DNA from: Paraburkholderia sp. BL25I1N1
GTDB taxonomy: Bacteria > Pseudomonadota > Gammaproteobacteria > Burkholderiales > Burkholderiaceae
DNA length: 64,000 nt
Direction of reading: 5' to 3'
Assembly (NCBI RefSeq): GCF_003002025.1
Contig: NZ_PVZB01000019.1
Span: 62,001 to 126,000, forward strand
Shown: positions 24,441 to 33,663 of the stretch, piece after piece
How the letters are laid out: every line of letters starts with the position of its first letter
Numbering within the stretch: position 1 is the stretch's first letter
Notes under the pieces: generated by a model
The model's database searches: none
Told to the model about the DNA's origin: nothing
The model's input: only the letters and a program-made list of their open reading frames with translations
Made by a program: the position numbers and the translations under genes

Positions 24441-25204
24441 TCAGTGCGATCGGCCGCTCGGTGATCGACGGACTGGGCACAGCCGGCTACGCCACGCGTT
24501 TTTTCTTCCGGCTGCTGCTCGAGTTTTTTCCGTTGCTGCGCCGTCCGCGTCTTGTCACGAAGCAGATCCACTTCGTAGGTAATTATTCGCTGGTGATCAT
24601 TGCGGTGTCAGGTCTGTTCGTCGGCTTCGTGCTCGGCTTGCAGGGCTACTACACGCTGAACCGCTACGGTTCCGAGCAGGCGCTCGGCCTGCTGGTCGCG
24701 CTGTCGCTCGTGCGCGAACTCGGCCCGGTGGTCACGGCGCTGCTGTTCGCCGGGCGCGCCGGCACGTCGCTCACAGCCGAGATCGGCTTGATGAAGGCGG
24801 GCGAGCAACTGACCGCGATGGAAATGATGGCCGTCGACCCGGTCAAGGTGGTGGTCGCGCCGCGTCTGTGGGCCGGCATCATCTCGATGCCGATCCTCGC
24901 CGCGATCTTCAGCGCGGTCGGCGTATTCGGTGGTTATGTGGTGGGCGTGCTGCTGATCGGCGTCGATGCTGGCGCGTTCTGGTCGCAGATGCAAGGCGGC
25001 GTCGATGTCTGGCGCGACGTCGGCGCAGGCGTTATCAAGAGCGTGGTGTTCGGCCTCGCGGTGACGTTCGTTGCGCTGTTTCAAGGCTACGAAGCCAAGC
25101 CGACGCCGGAAGGCGTGTCGCGCGCCACGACCAAGACGGTCGTGTACGCGTCGCTTGCGGTGCTCGGCCTCGATTTTCTGCTGACCGCACTGATGTTCAG
25201 CTAA
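24437..25204 (+). CDS. mlaE: Mla ABC transporter, permease subunit
   Basis: Inner-membrane permease of the Mla phospholipid transporter, 255 aa with about five or six hydrophobic segments. The MlaE family block is clear: GLQGYYTLNRYGSEQALGLL, SLVRELGPVVTALLFAGRAGTSLTAEIGLMKAGEQLTAMEMM and PRLWAGIISMPILAAIF. It overlaps mlaF by 4 bp and works as a dimer with two MlaF and a ring of MlaD. Confidence 0.96.
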   Translation: MISAIGRSVIDGLGTAGYATRFFFRLLLEFFPLLRRPRLVTKQIHFVGNYSLVIIAVSGLFVGFVLGLQGYYTLNRYGSEQALGLLVALSLVRELGPVVTALLFAGRAGTSLTAEIGLMKAGEQLTAMEMMAVDPVKVVVAPRLWAGIISMPILAAIFSAVGVFGGYVVGVLLIGVDAGAFWSQMQGGVDVWRDVGAGVIKSVVFGLAVTFVALFQGYEAKPTPEGVSRATTKTVVYASLAVLGLDFLLTALMFS

Positions 25205-25289
25205 GACTGCGCTGCACGTTTTCCGCCGGCGGCGAGTCACAGGACGCGCGCGGCGGGGAGTATCTGCGGCGTGGCGGATTCACTTTGGG

Positions 25290-25856
25290 ATGACGATGAA
25301 AAAGACTGCTGCTCTCGACTTCTGGGTCGGCCTGTTCGTGGTGCTGGGTTTCGTGGCGTTGCTGTTTCTCGCGCTGAAGGCCGGCAACATGAGCTCGTTG
25401 TCGTTCCAGGCAACCTATCCGGTCAAGCTCAAGTTCGACAATATTGGCGGACTGAAGGCGCGCGCGCCCGTGAAGAGCGCGGGTGTGACGGTTGGCCGGG
25501 TCGCTTCGATCGGCTTCGACAGTAACGCGTATCAGGCGCTCGTCACGATCGACCTCGACAGGCAATACCAGTTTCCGAAAGACACCTCGGCGAAGATCCT
25601 GACGTCGGGGCTGCTCGGCGAGCAATACATCGGGCTCGAACCCGGCGGCGACAGCGAAATGCTCAAGGCGGGCGACACCATCTCCATGACGCAATCGGCG
25701 ATCGTACTGGAAAACCTCATCGGCCAGTTTCTGTATAGCAAAGCGGCCGACTCGGGTGCGTCCAAGCCTGGCGCGGCGGCGGGTACTCCCGCGACGGCGC
25801 CTGCCGCAGCGCCTGCGGCGTCGAGCCTGCCCGCCTCCGGCGCGGCCGCTCAATAA
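25290..25856 (+). CDS. mlaD: Mla MCE-domain substrate-binding protein
   Basis: A periplasmic MCE-domain protein anchored by one N-terminal helix; it forms a hexameric ring on MlaFE that takes phospholipid from MlaC. It is 188 aa (186 from the second ATG at 25296). One membrane helix is at about 9-30, then the MCE domain with YPVKLKFDNIGGLKARAPVKSAGVTVGRV and KILTSGLLGEQYIGLEPGG. After about residue 150 there is a low-complexity Ala/Pro tail. It lies 85 bp after mlaE and 11 bp before mlaA. Confidence 0.95.
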   Translation: MTMKKTAALDFWVGLFVVLGFVALLFLALKAGNMSSLSFQATYPVKLKFDNIGGLKARAPVKSAGVTVGRVASIGFDSNAYQALVTIDLDRQYQFPKDTSAKILTSGLLGEQYIGLEPGGDSEMLKAGDTISMTQSAIVLENLIGQFLYSKAADSGASKPGAAAGTPATAPAAAPAASSLPASGAAAQ

Positions 25857-25867
25857 GGAGAACAAGA

Positions 25868-26902
25868 ATGCAGACCACACGCATCAGCGGCGCGCGCGCC
25901 TTCCAGGCTGGCAAGCTGGCGGTAGCCGCAGCGCTGCTCGCCGGCTGTACGACTGTCCAGACGCCGACCAAGGGCGACCCGCTCGAAGGTTTGAACCGCA
26001 CGATCTTCACCGTCAACGACAAGCTCGATCAATACGCGCTCAAGCCGGTCGCGAAGGGCTACGTGTTCATCACGCCGCAGCCGGTGCGCGACAGCGTGAC
26101 GAACTTCTTTTCGAACATCGGCGACGTCTACATTGCGGCGAACAACCTGCTGCAGTTGAAGATCACCGACGGTGTCGAAGACATCATGCGGATCGTGATC
26201 AACACGGTGTTCGGCGTTGGCGGTTTGTTCGACGTGGCAACGCTCGCCAAGCTGCCCAAGCACGACAACGACCTTGGCCTCACGCTTGGCCACTACGGCG
26301 TGCCGGCGGGTCCATACCTCGTATTGCCGCTGTTCGGGCCGAGCACTGTGCGCGACGCGGTCGGCTCGATCGGCAATTACTATGTGAATCCGCTCAGCTA
26401 CATTCATCCGGATGGTCTGAGCTGGGCGCTGTACGGGCTGAACGTCGTCAACACGCGCGCGAATCTGCTGAACGCGAGCGATGTGCTGGAAGGCGCCGCG
26501 CTCGACAAATATTCGTTCGTGCGTAACGCGTATTTGCAACGCCGTCAGTACCTGCTGTCGGACGGCAAGCAGGCGCAGGGCCTGCCGAACTACGGCGACG
26601 AAGCGCCGCTGCCGAAGTACGACGATGTCGACAGCGGCGCGGCCGGTGCGCCGGCAGGCGCCGTGACCGGCACGGCGGGCGCGCAGGGTGCTGCGGCGGC
26701 GAAGGGGGCGCCGGCTTCGGGTGCGACCGCGGCAACGCCACCGCAAGCGGCGTCCGGCACGGCAGCCGCGCCGGAGGCCGCATCGGGCAGCTCCGAATCG
26801 CCGCCACTGGACCTGAACGGGGGCCCTGAAACGACGCAGATCCCGGCCGGCCAGCTGGTGCCGCCGTCGCGTTTCAACTTCCCGTCATTCAAATTGCGTT
26901 GA
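25868..26902 (+). CDS. mlaA: Outer-membrane lipoprotein MlaA (VacJ)
   Basis: MlaA removes misplaced phospholipid from the outer leaflet and hands it to MlaC. The 344-aa protein has a lipoprotein signal (LLAGC, Cys27) followed by DPLEGLNRTIFTVND, DSVTNFFSNIGDVYIAANNLLQ, FDVATLAKLPKHDNDLGLTLGHYGV and GPYLVLPLFGPSTVRDAVG. After about residue 255 there is an unusual tail of about 70 residues that is mostly Ala, Gly, Ser and Pro. That tail is longer than in E. coli MlaA (251 aa) and is probably disordered. In this organism mlaA is inside the mla operon, unlike in E. coli where it is unlinked. Confidence 0.95.
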   Translation: MQTTRISGARAFQAGKLAVAAALLAGCTTVQTPTKGDPLEGLNRTIFTVNDKLDQYALKPVAKGYVFITPQPVRDSVTNFFSNIGDVYIAANNLLQLKITDGVEDIMRIVINTVFGVGGLFDVATLAKLPKHDNDLGLTLGHYGVPAGPYLVLPLFGPSTVRDAVGSIGNYYVNPLSYIHPDGLSWALYGLNVVNTRANLLNASDVLEGAALDKYSFVRNAYLQRRQYLLSDGKQAQGLPNYGDEAPLPKYDDVDSGAAGAPAGAVTGTAGAQGAAAAKGAPASGATAATPPQAASGTAAAPEAASGSSESPPLDLNGGPETTQIPAGQLVPPSRFNFPSFKLR

Positions 26903-27017
26903 TCGTGCTGCCGTAACAGATCGATACGACTCTCGCAGTTTGCGCATGGATTGCTGCTGAACTCGCGTGTTAATGTCGGCTCCAACGGTTGCACTATTTT
27001 TTAAGGCAAGGCTCCAA

Positions 27018-27650
27018 ATGAAAAAATTCTTCCTGATTCCGCTGTTCGCCGCGTTGTTCTCGTTTGCCAGTGCCGGCGCATCGGCACAGACGGTCGACAC
27101 CAATTCACCCGACGGCATGATCAAGACCGTCACCCAGCAGGTGATCGACGCCATTCGCGCAGACAAGTCGATCCAGCAGGGCGACATCTCGCACATCACG
27201 AAGCTGGTCAACGAGAAGATTCTGCCGTACACGGATTTCCGCCGCACCACGCAACTGGCGATGGGCCGCAACTGGCGCACCGCGTCGCCGGAGCAGCAAG
27301 ACGCGGTGGTCGAACAGTTCAAGATGCTGCTGATCCGTACGTACTCGGGCGCGCTGGCTCAGGTGCGCGATCAGCAGATCCAGTACAAGCCGTTCCGCAT
27401 GAACCCGGACGACACCGACACGGTGGTGCGCTCGGTGGTGATGAACAACGGCTCGCCGATCGAACTCGACTACCGGCTGTACAAAACGCCCCAAGGCTGG
27501 CGCGTGTATGACATCAACGTGCTCGGCGCATGGCTGATCCAGGCGTATCAGCAGCAGTTCAACGAGCAGATCCAGCAGAAGGGCGTGGACGGACTGATCC
27601 AGTTCCTCACGCAGCGCAACCAGCAACTCGCCGCGGGCAAGCAGTCGTGA
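27018..27650 (+). CDS. mlaC: Mla periplasmic phospholipid-binding protein
   Basis: A periplasmic shuttle carrying phospholipid between MlaA and MlaD. 210 aa from the ATG at 27018, chosen because it begins a classic signal peptide (MKKFFLIPLFAALFSFASAGASA) with AAGG upstream; a longer ORF starts at 26967. The MlaC/Ttg2D core is visible: EKILPYTDFRRTTQLAMGRNWRTASPEQQ, VEQFKMLLIRTYSGAL and YRLYKTPQGWRVYDINVLGAWLI. It overlaps mlaB by 4 bp (GTGA). Confidence 0.96.
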   Translation: MKKFFLIPLFAALFSFASAGASAQTVDTNSPDGMIKTVTQQVIDAIRADKSIQQGDISHITKLVNEKILPYTDFRRTTQLAMGRNWRTASPEQQDAVVEQFKMLLIRTYSGALAQVRDQQIQYKPFRMNPDDTDTVVRSVVMNNGSPIELDYRLYKTPQGWRVYDINVLGAWLIQAYQQQFNEQIQQKGVDGLIQFLTQRNQQLAAGKQS

Positions 27651-27940
27651 GCGAAGTGCTGAGCCCTGTCGCCAGCCGCTTCGAGAGCGGTGCGACACTA
27701 ACCCACGCGAGCGCGAATGCCGCGCTCGCGGCGGGTTTGCAGCGTATTGCGGCGGGCGCCAACGGTGTGGACTGCGCGCCGCTCGCGCAGTTCGATTCGT
27801 CCGCGCTGGCCGTCCTCCTCGCATGGCAGCGTGCCGCCCAGGCACGCGGCGCCACGTTTGAGATCGTCAATCTGCCGGCTGGTCTCGCCAGTCTCGCGCA
27901 AGCCTACGGCGTCGATACCCTCATCGGCGCGCGACATTGA
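27647..27940 (+). CDS. mlaB: STAS-domain protein MlaB
   Basis: A small cytoplasmic STAS protein that binds MlaF and stabilises or regulates the transporter. 97 aa from a GTG start that overlaps the mlaC stop by 4 bp. The sequence AALAAGLQRIAAGANGVDCAPLAQFDSSALAVLLAWQRAAQARG contains the conserved STAS D-S-S region followed by a helix. It is the last gene of mlaFEDACB. Confidence 0.88.
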   Translation: MSEVLSPVASRFESGATLTHASANAALAAGLQRIAAGANGVDCAPLAQFDSSALAVLLAWQRAAQARGATFEIVNLPAGLASLAQAYGVDTLIGARH

Positions 27941-27999
27941 CGCTCTAACGCGTCATCTCCGAACACCTCCTACTGAGATAGGGCCGCGGATTTTTGCCC

Positions 28000-28038
28000 T
28001 ATAATCAAACGTTTTTTGGGGCACCTAACCGGCCCCAA
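28000..28038 (+). promoter_or_regulatory. -10 box and leader hairpin upstream of the ABC exporter
   Basis: TATAAT at 28000-28005 is followed by an inverted repeat TTGGGGC (28016-28022) / GCCCCAA (28032-28038) in what would be the 5' leader of the ABC genes. I found no good -35. Confidence 0.4.
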
Positions 28039-28111
28039 TTCCGTTCCTTCCAAGCATTTGCGCGCCCCCTCGGGGCTCCTTTAGGCGCCGCGACGCACGC
28101 GGCCCACAGTC

Positions 28112-29044
28112 ATGTCAGCCATAGAAATTCGTAACGTCAAGAAGCGCTACAAGGATTTGCAGGCGCTCAAGGGCGTCAGCCTCACAGTTGAAGAAGGCGA
28201 GTTCTTCGGACTGCTCGGTCCGAACGGCGCGGGCAAGACGACGCTCATCAGCATCCTCGCCGGGCTCGCGCGCGCCGATGAAGGCAGCATCGCGGTGCGT
28301 GGCCACGACGTCGTCGGCGATTTTCGCGACGCGCGCCGCGCGCTCGGCGTGGTGCCCCAGGAACTGGTGTTCGATCCGTTCTTCACGGTCCGCGAAACCT
28401 TGCGCATCCAGTCGGGCTACTACGGTCTGCGCAACAACGACGCGTGGATCGACGAGATCATGGCCAATCTCGACCTCACCGACAAAGCCGACGCCAACAT
28501 GCGCGCGCTGTCAGGCGGCATGAAGCGCCGCGTGCTGGTCGCGCAGGCGCTGGTGCACCGGCCGCCGGTGATCGTGCTCGACGAGCCGACCGCGGGCGTC
28601 GACGTGGAATTGCGGCAAACGCTGTGGAAGTTCATTTCGCGCCTGAACCGCGAAGGCCACACCATCGTGCTGACCACGCACTACCTTGAAGAAGCCGAAT
28701 CGCTGTGCGACCGCATCGCCATGTTGCGGCGCGGCGAGGTCGTGGCGCTCGAACGCACCAGCACGCTGCTGCAACGCTTTGCCGGCATGCAACTGTTCCT
28801 GCGGTTCACGCAAGGCGTCTTGCCGGTCGATCTGCGTCCGCTCGAAGTGGACAGCGGCACGGGCAACGGCAATGGCCGTCAGCATCTGCTGCGTCTGGCG
28901 AGCTATGACGACGTCGAAAGAATTCTCGCGCAGTGCCGCGCGGCGGGCTGCGCATTCGAAGAAATCGAGGTCCGCAAAGCCGATCTCGAAGATGTGTTCG
29001 TTCAGGTGATGAACGGTCCGGAAGTGATCGAGGGGCTTGCATGA
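28112..29044 (+). CDS. ABC transporter ATP-binding protein (YadG-type, ABC-2 exporter)
   Basis: A 310-aa cytoplasmic ATPase of an ABC-2 exporter. Visible motifs are Walker A GPNGAGKTT, Q-loop VPQELVFDP, signature LSGGMKRR, Walker B VIVLDEPTAGVD and the switch His in TTHYLEEAE. The C-terminal about 80 residues (RFTQGVLPVDLRPL onward) form the regulatory extension common in this group. Its end overlaps the permease start by 4 bp (ATGA). Substrate is unknown; YadGH relatives are placed near envelope genes, as here between mla and murA. Confidence 0.93.
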   Translation: MSAIEIRNVKKRYKDLQALKGVSLTVEEGEFFGLLGPNGAGKTTLISILAGLARADEGSIAVRGHDVVGDFRDARRALGVVPQELVFDPFFTVRETLRIQSGYYGLRNNDAWIDEIMANLDLTDKADANMRALSGGMKRRVLVAQALVHRPPVIVLDEPTAGVDVELRQTLWKFISRLNREGHTIVLTTHYLEEAESLCDRIAMLRRGEVVALERTSTLLQRFAGMQLFLRFTQGVLPVDLRPLEVDSGTGNGNGRQHLLRLASYDDVERILAQCRAAGCAFEEIEVRKADLEDVFVQVMNGPEVIEGLA

Positions 29045-29796
29045 GCGGTTTCCGTACGCTGTTTTACAAAGAGCTCCTGCGTTTCTGGAAGGTGGCGTTC
29101 CAGACCGTGCTGGCCCCGGTCATCACCGCGCTGCTGTATCTGACGATTTTCGGCCACGCTTTGCGCGGTCACGTGGAGGTTTATACGGGCGTCGAATACA
29201 CGAGTTTCCTGATCCCAGGTCTCGTGATGATGAGCGTGTTGCAGAATGCGTTTGCCAATAGCTCGTCGTCGCTGATCCAGTCGAAAATCACGGGCAACCT
29301 GGTGTTCGTGCTGCTGCCGCCGCTGTCGCACTACGAGATGTTCGGCGCCTATGTGCTGGCGGCCGTGGCGCGCGGGTTGGCAGTCGGCTTCGGCGTATTC
29401 ATCGTGACGATCTGGTTCGTGCCGGTCAGTTTCACCGCGCCGCTCTACATCATTCTGTTCGCGATTTTCGGCGCGGCGATTCTCGGCACGCTCGGTTTGA
29501 TCGCCGGCATCTGGGCCGACAAATTCGATCAGCTCGCGGCGTTTCAAAATTTTCTGATCATGCCGCTCACGTTCCTCTCGGGCGTGTTCTACTCCACGCA
29601 CACGCTGCCGCCGGTGTGGCGCGAAGTGTCGCGGCTGAATCCCTTTTTCTACATGATCGACGGCTTTCGCTACGGTTTCTTCGGGATGTCGGATATCAAT
29701 CCGCTCGCGAGCCTCGCGATCGTTGCCGGTTTCTTTGTGGTGCTGGCCGTGGTGGCGATGCGCATGCTCGCTTCCGGCTACAAACTGCGCCACTGA
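29041..29796 (+). CDS. ABC-2 type permease (YadH-type)
   Basis: Inner-membrane partner of the preceding ATPase, 251 aa with six hydrophobic segments. The ABC-2 permease family block is visible: YKELLRFWKVAFQTVLAPVITALLYLTIFG, YTSFLIPGLVMMSVLQNAFANSSSSLIQSK, and LTFLSGVFYSTHTLPPVWREVSRLNPFFYMIDGFRYGFFG. A longer ORF upstream is only the frame running through the ATPase gene; the ATGA overlap fixes the start at 29041. Confidence 0.94.
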   Translation: MSGFRTLFYKELLRFWKVAFQTVLAPVITALLYLTIFGHALRGHVEVYTGVEYTSFLIPGLVMMSVLQNAFANSSSSLIQSKITGNLVFVLLPPLSHYEMFGAYVLAAVARGLAVGFGVFIVTIWFVPVSFTAPLYIILFAIFGAAILGTLGLIAGIWADKFDQLAAFQNFLIMPLTFLSGVFYSTHTLPPVWREVSRLNPFFYMIDGFRYGFFGMSDINPLASLAIVAGFFVVLAVVAMRMLASGYKLRH

Positions 29797-29811
29797 TCAG
29801 GAGCTTCTCTT

Positions 29812-30051
29812 ATGTTGCCGACTCCCGAACAGGTCAAGCAATACATCGCGGCTGGGCTCGCCTGCCAGCATCTCGAAGTCGAAGGCGACGGCCAGCATTT
29901 CTTTGCGACCATCGTTTCGCCGAGCTTCGAAGGCAAGCGTCTGATCCAGCGACATCAACTCGTGTATGCGGCGCTCGGCGACCGCATGCGCGAAGAAATC
30001 CACGCGCTCAGCATGAAGACGCTGACGCCCGCCGAATGGCAGAACGCGTAA
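29812..30051 (+). CDS. ibaG: BolA-family protein IbaG (YrbA)
   Basis: A small BolA-like protein thought to work with monothiol glutaredoxins in Fe-S cluster handling, and linked to envelope homeostasis. 79 aa, with VEGDGQHFFATIVSPSFEGKRLIQRHQLVYAALGDRMREEIHALSMKTLTP, the typical BolA fold with the conserved RHQLVYAALG helix and a C-terminal His. It lies 15 bp after the ABC permease and 12 bp before murA, the same relation to murA as in many proteobacteria. Confidence 0.95.
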   Translation: MLPTPEQVKQYIAAGLACQHLEVEGDGQHFFATIVSPSFEGKRLIQRHQLVYAALGDRMREEIHALSMKTLTPAEWQNA

Positions 30052-30063
30052 TCTGGAAATTTA

Positions 30064-31425
30064 GTGCGAATTACTCAAGAAGGGCGTGACGCCGGTAGCG
30101 GCGCGCCGAACACAGTCAAAGCAGCCCCGGCCGAAGTCCGGGTCAATCAGGAACTGACAGGCATGGATAAACTCGTCATTGAAGGTGGCTACCCGCTGTC
30201 GGGTGAAGTCGTCGTCTCGGGTGCGAAGAATGCGGCGTTGCCGATTCTGTGCGCGAGTCTGCTCAGCGCGGAGCCGGTGCATCTGGACAACGTGCCCGAC
30301 CTGCAGGACGTGCGCACAATGCTCAAACTGCTCGGTCAGATGGGCGTGCAGATCGAAAGCGGCAACGGGCGCGTGTCGCTGAACGCGGCGAAGGTGGATA
30401 ACCTCGTCGCGCCGTACGAAATGGTCAAGACCATGCGTGCGTCGATCCTCGTGCTCGGCCCGCTGGTCGCGCGCTTCGGTCACGCGCGTGTTTCGCTGCC
30501 GGGCGGCTGCGCGATCGGCGCGCGTCCGGTGGATCAGCACATCAAGGGCCTGCAGGCCATGGGCGCCGAGATCACGATCGAGCACGGCTTCATCGAAGCG
30601 CGCGCGAAGCGTCTGAAGGGCGCGCGTATCGTTACCGACATGATCACCGTGACCGGCACCGAAAACCTGCTGATGGCAGCCGTGCTGGCCGAAGGTGAAA
30701 CCGTCATCGAGAACGCGGCGCGTGAGCCGGAAGTCGGAGACCTTGCGCATCTGCTGGTCGCGATGGGCGCGAAGATCGAAGGCATCGGCACGGATCGCCT
30801 TGTCATTCAGGGCGTCGACAAGCTGCACGGCGCCAAGCACACGGTGATTCCGGATCGGATCGAAGCCGGCACATTCCTGTGCGCGGTGGCGGCGGCCGGT
30901 GGCGACGTCACGCTGCGCAAAGTGCGTCCGCTGATTCTCGAAGCGGTGACCGAAAAGCTGCGCGAAGCCGGCGTCACGGTCGAAGAGGGCGACGACTGGA
31001 TGCGCGTGCGCATGGATAAGCGCCCGAGCGCGGTCACCTTCCGCACCTCCGAATACCCCGCGTTCCCGACCGACATGCAGGCGCAGTTCATGGCGCTGAA
31101 CACGATCGCGACGGGCACCTCGCAGGTTGTCGAGACGATCTTCGAAAACCGCTTCATGCACGTGCAGGAACTGAACCGCCTGGGCGCCAATATCACGATC
31201 GACGGCAACACCGCGCTCGTGACCGGCGTCGAACAGCTGTCCGGCGCGAAAGTGATGGCGACCGATCTGCGCGCGTCGGCGAGTCTCGTGATCGCGGCGT
31301 TGCGTGCCGACGGCGAAACGCTGATCGACCGGATCTATCACCTCGACCGCGGTTACGACCGCATGGAAACCAAGCTCACCGCCCTCGGTGCGAAGGTGCG
31401 CCGGGTTTCGGGTAGCCAGGCATGA
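30064..31425 (+). CDS. murA: UDP-N-acetylglucosamine 1-carboxyvinyltransferase
   Basis: Catalyses the first committed step of peptidoglycan synthesis, adding enolpyruvate from PEP to UDP-GlcNAc. The conserved protein begins MDKLVIEGGYPLSGEVVVSGAKNAALPIL (ATG at 30163, 420 aa, like E. coli). An upstream GTG at 30064 gives 453 aa; related Burkholderia proteins carry such an N-terminal extension, so I list the longer form with caution. The catalytic Cys is in PGGCAIGARPVD, the site modified by fosfomycin in this family. FPTDMQAQFMALN and RIYHLDRGYDRMETKL are also present. It overlaps hisG by 4 bp. Confidence 0.97.
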   Translation: MRITQEGRDAGSGAPNTVKAAPAEVRVNQELTGMDKLVIEGGYPLSGEVVVSGAKNAALPILCASLLSAEPVHLDNVPDLQDVRTMLKLLGQMGVQIESGNGRVSLNAAKVDNLVAPYEMVKTMRASILVLGPLVARFGHARVSLPGGCAIGARPVDQHIKGLQAMGAEITIEHGFIEARAKRLKGARIVTDMITVTGTENLLMAAVLAEGETVIENAAREPEVGDLAHLLVAMGAKIEGIGTDRLVIQGVDKLHGAKHTVIPDRIEAGTFLCAVAAAGGDVTLRKVRPLILEAVTEKLREAGVTVEEGDDWMRVRMDKRPSAVTFRTSEYPAFPTDMQAQFMALNTIATGTSQVVETIFENRFMHVQELNRLGANITIDGNTALVTGVEQLSGAKVMATDLRASASLVIAALRADGETLIDRIYHLDRGYDRMETKLTALGAKVRRVSGSQA

Positions 31426-32120
31426 GCGCCGTGCCGCAAACTTCGTCGTCGCCGGCGGTGAGCGCGCCGCTCACGCTGGCGCTGTCGAAAGGGCGTATCT
31501 TCGAGGAAACGTTGCCGCTGCTCGCCGCAGCCGGCATCGAAGTGGCCGAAGACCCGGAGACCTCGCGCAAGCTGATCCTGCCGACCACCGACGCGAACCT
31601 GCGCGTGATCATCGTGCGCGCCACCGACGTGCCGACCTATGTCGAATACGGCGCGGCCGACTTCGGCGTGGCCGGCAAAGACGTGCTGCTCGAACACGGC
31701 GGCAGCGGCCTGTATCAGCCGGTCGACCTGGATATTGCGCGTTGCCGCATGTCGGTCGCGGTCGCCGCGGGTTTCGATTACGCGAGCGCGGTGCGCCAGG
31801 GCGCCCGCTTGCGCGTGGCGACCAAGTACGTTGAAACCGCGCGTGAGCATTTTGCCGCCAAGGGCGTGCACGTCGATCTGATCAAGCTGTACGGTTCCAT
31901 GGAACTGGCGCCGCTGGTCGGTCTCGCCGATGCGATCGTCGACCTGGTGAGCTCGGGCAACACCTTGCGCGCCAACAATCTGGTCGAGGTGGAGGAGATC
32001 ATGCAGATTTCGTCGCGCCTCGTGGTGAACCAGGCGGCGCTGAAGCTCAAGCGCGCCGCGTTGCGGCCGATCCTCGACGCGTTCGAACGCGCGTCGAAGG
32101 CCGGCGCCACGACGGCCTGA
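31422..32120 (+). CDS. hisG: ATP phosphoribosyltransferase, short form
   Basis: First enzyme of histidine synthesis, joining ATP and PRPP. 232 aa, with LTLALSKGRIFEETLPLL, RATDVPTYVEYGAADFGVAGKDVLLE, and the PRPP-binding region DAIVDLVSSGNTLRANNL. It lacks the C-terminal regulatory domain of the long form, so by family knowledge it must pair with HisZ, which is not in this window. It starts inside the murA stop codon (ATGA), tying the his genes to the murA transcript. Confidence 0.96.
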   Translation: MSAVPQTSSSPAVSAPLTLALSKGRIFEETLPLLAAAGIEVAEDPETSRKLILPTTDANLRVIIVRATDVPTYVEYGAADFGVAGKDVLLEHGGSGLYQPVDLDIARCRMSVAVAAGFDYASAVRQGARLRVATKYVETAREHFAAKGVHVDLIKLYGSMELAPLVGLADAIVDLVSSGNTLRANNLVEVEEIMQISSRLVVNQAALKLKRAALRPILDAFERASKAGATTA

Positions 32121-32173
32121 TAGCGTCAGTGTGACCACGTTCTAAAGCGCGCCTTACCGAAACGGATACCCGT

Positions 32174-33496
32174 ATGTCTATCAAGATTCGCAAGCTCGAT
32201 TCCGCCGCTCCCGACTTCCAGAAGTCGCTGCACGCGGTGCTCGCATTCGAGGCGAGCGAAGACGAAGCAATCGAGCGCTCGGTCGCGCAGATTCTGAACG
32301 ACGTGAAGGCGCGCGGCGACGCCGCGGTGCTCGAATACACGCAACGCTTCGACCGTGTCGAGGCAAAGAGCGTCGACGCGCTCGAACTGCCGATGGCGGA
32401 GCTGGAAGCGGCGCTCGAAAGCCTCGAGCCGAAGCGCCGCGCGGCGCTCGAAGCGGCGGCGGCGCGCGTGCGCGGTTACCACGAGAAGCAGAAGATCGAA
32501 TGCGGCAGCCATAGCTGGCAGTACACGGAAGCCGACGGCACCGTGCTCGGCCAGAAGGTCACGCCGCTGGATCGCGCGGGCATTTATGTGCCGGGCGGCA
32601 AGGCGGCCTATCCGTCGTCGGTGCTGATGAATGCGATTCCGGCGCGAGTGGCCGGTGTGCGCGAAATCGTCATGGTCGTGCCCACGCCGGACGGTGTGAA
32701 GAATCCGCTGGTGCTCGCGGCCGCGCTGCTGGGCGGCGTGGACCGCGTGTTCACGATCGGTGGCGCGCAGGCGGTCGGCGCGCTGGCATACGGCACGGCA
32801 ACCATTCCCGCGGTCGACAAGATCTGCGGCCCCGGCAATGCGTATGTCGCGTCGGCCAAGCGCCGCGTGTTCGGCACAGTCGGCATCGACATGATCGCCG
32901 GGCCGTCGGAAATCCTCGTGCTGTGCGACGGCACCACAGACCCGCGCTGGGTCGCGATGGACCTGTTCTCGCAAGCCGAGCACGACGAGCTCGCGCAGTC
33001 CATCCTGCTGTGCCCGGACGACGCGTTCATCGGCCGCGTGAAAGACGCGATCGACGAACTGTTGCCTACCATGCCGCGCCGCGATGTGATCCAGGCATCG
33101 CTCGAAGGCCGTGGCGCGCTGATCAAGGTGCGCGACATGGAGCAAGCCTGCGCGATCGCCAACGACATCGCCCCGGAACACCTCGAAATCTCCGCGCTGG
33201 AGCCGCATCAGTGGGGCCAGCTGATCCGCCATGCCGGCGCGATCTTCCTCGGCCGCTACACCAGCGAAAGCCTCGGCGACTACTGCGCGGGGCCGAATCA
33301 CGTTTTGCCTACGTCTCGTACCGCACGGTTCTCGTCTCCCTTGGGCGTCTATGATTTCTTCAAGCGTTCGAGCGTGATCGAGGTCAGCGCGGACGGCGCG
33401 CAGACGCTCGGCGAGATCGCCGCCGAGCTCGCTTACGGCGAAGGCCTGCAGGCGCATGCCCGTAGCGCCGAATACCGGATGCGGCAAAACAGCTGA
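32174..33496 (+). CDS. hisD: Histidinol dehydrogenase
   Basis: Zinc enzyme for the last two steps of histidine synthesis (histidinol to histidine, two NAD+). 440 aa, with PGGKAAYPSSVLMNAIPARVAGV, GGAQAVGALAYGT, KICGPGNAYVASAKR, DMIAGPSEILVL and FSQAEHDELAQSIL (zinc-site Gln/His). The acid-base Glu and His lie in IAPEHLEI, and YTSESLGDYCAGPNHVLPT follows. 53 bp separate it from hisG. Confidence 0.97.
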   Translation: MSIKIRKLDSAAPDFQKSLHAVLAFEASEDEAIERSVAQILNDVKARGDAAVLEYTQRFDRVEAKSVDALELPMAELEAALESLEPKRRAALEAAAARVRGYHEKQKIECGSHSWQYTEADGTVLGQKVTPLDRAGIYVPGGKAAYPSSVLMNAIPARVAGVREIVMVVPTPDGVKNPLVLAAALLGGVDRVFTIGGAQAVGALAYGTATIPAVDKICGPGNAYVASAKRRVFGTVGIDMIAGPSEILVLCDGTTDPRWVAMDLFSQAEHDELAQSILLCPDDAFIGRVKDAIDELLPTMPRRDVIQASLEGRGALIKVRDMEQACAIANDIAPEHLEISALEPHQWGQLIRHAGAIFLGRYTSESLGDYCAGPNHVLPTSRTARFSSPLGVYDFFKRSSVIEVSADGAQTLGEIAAELAYGEGLQAHARSAEYRMRQNS

Positions 33497-33663
33497 ACGC
33501 GCTTGATCCGGCGCTGAAGGCGCGGACGTCGAACCGGCCCGCGAACAGCGGCGACGGATTGCGCGTGGTTCATCGTTTAATAAAGACAATACAGACAACC
33601 TGGGGCGGCCCGCATGCCGCCAACGCCGGGCCGGCGTTCCCTTGCGACCGGCTTTACCGACCT

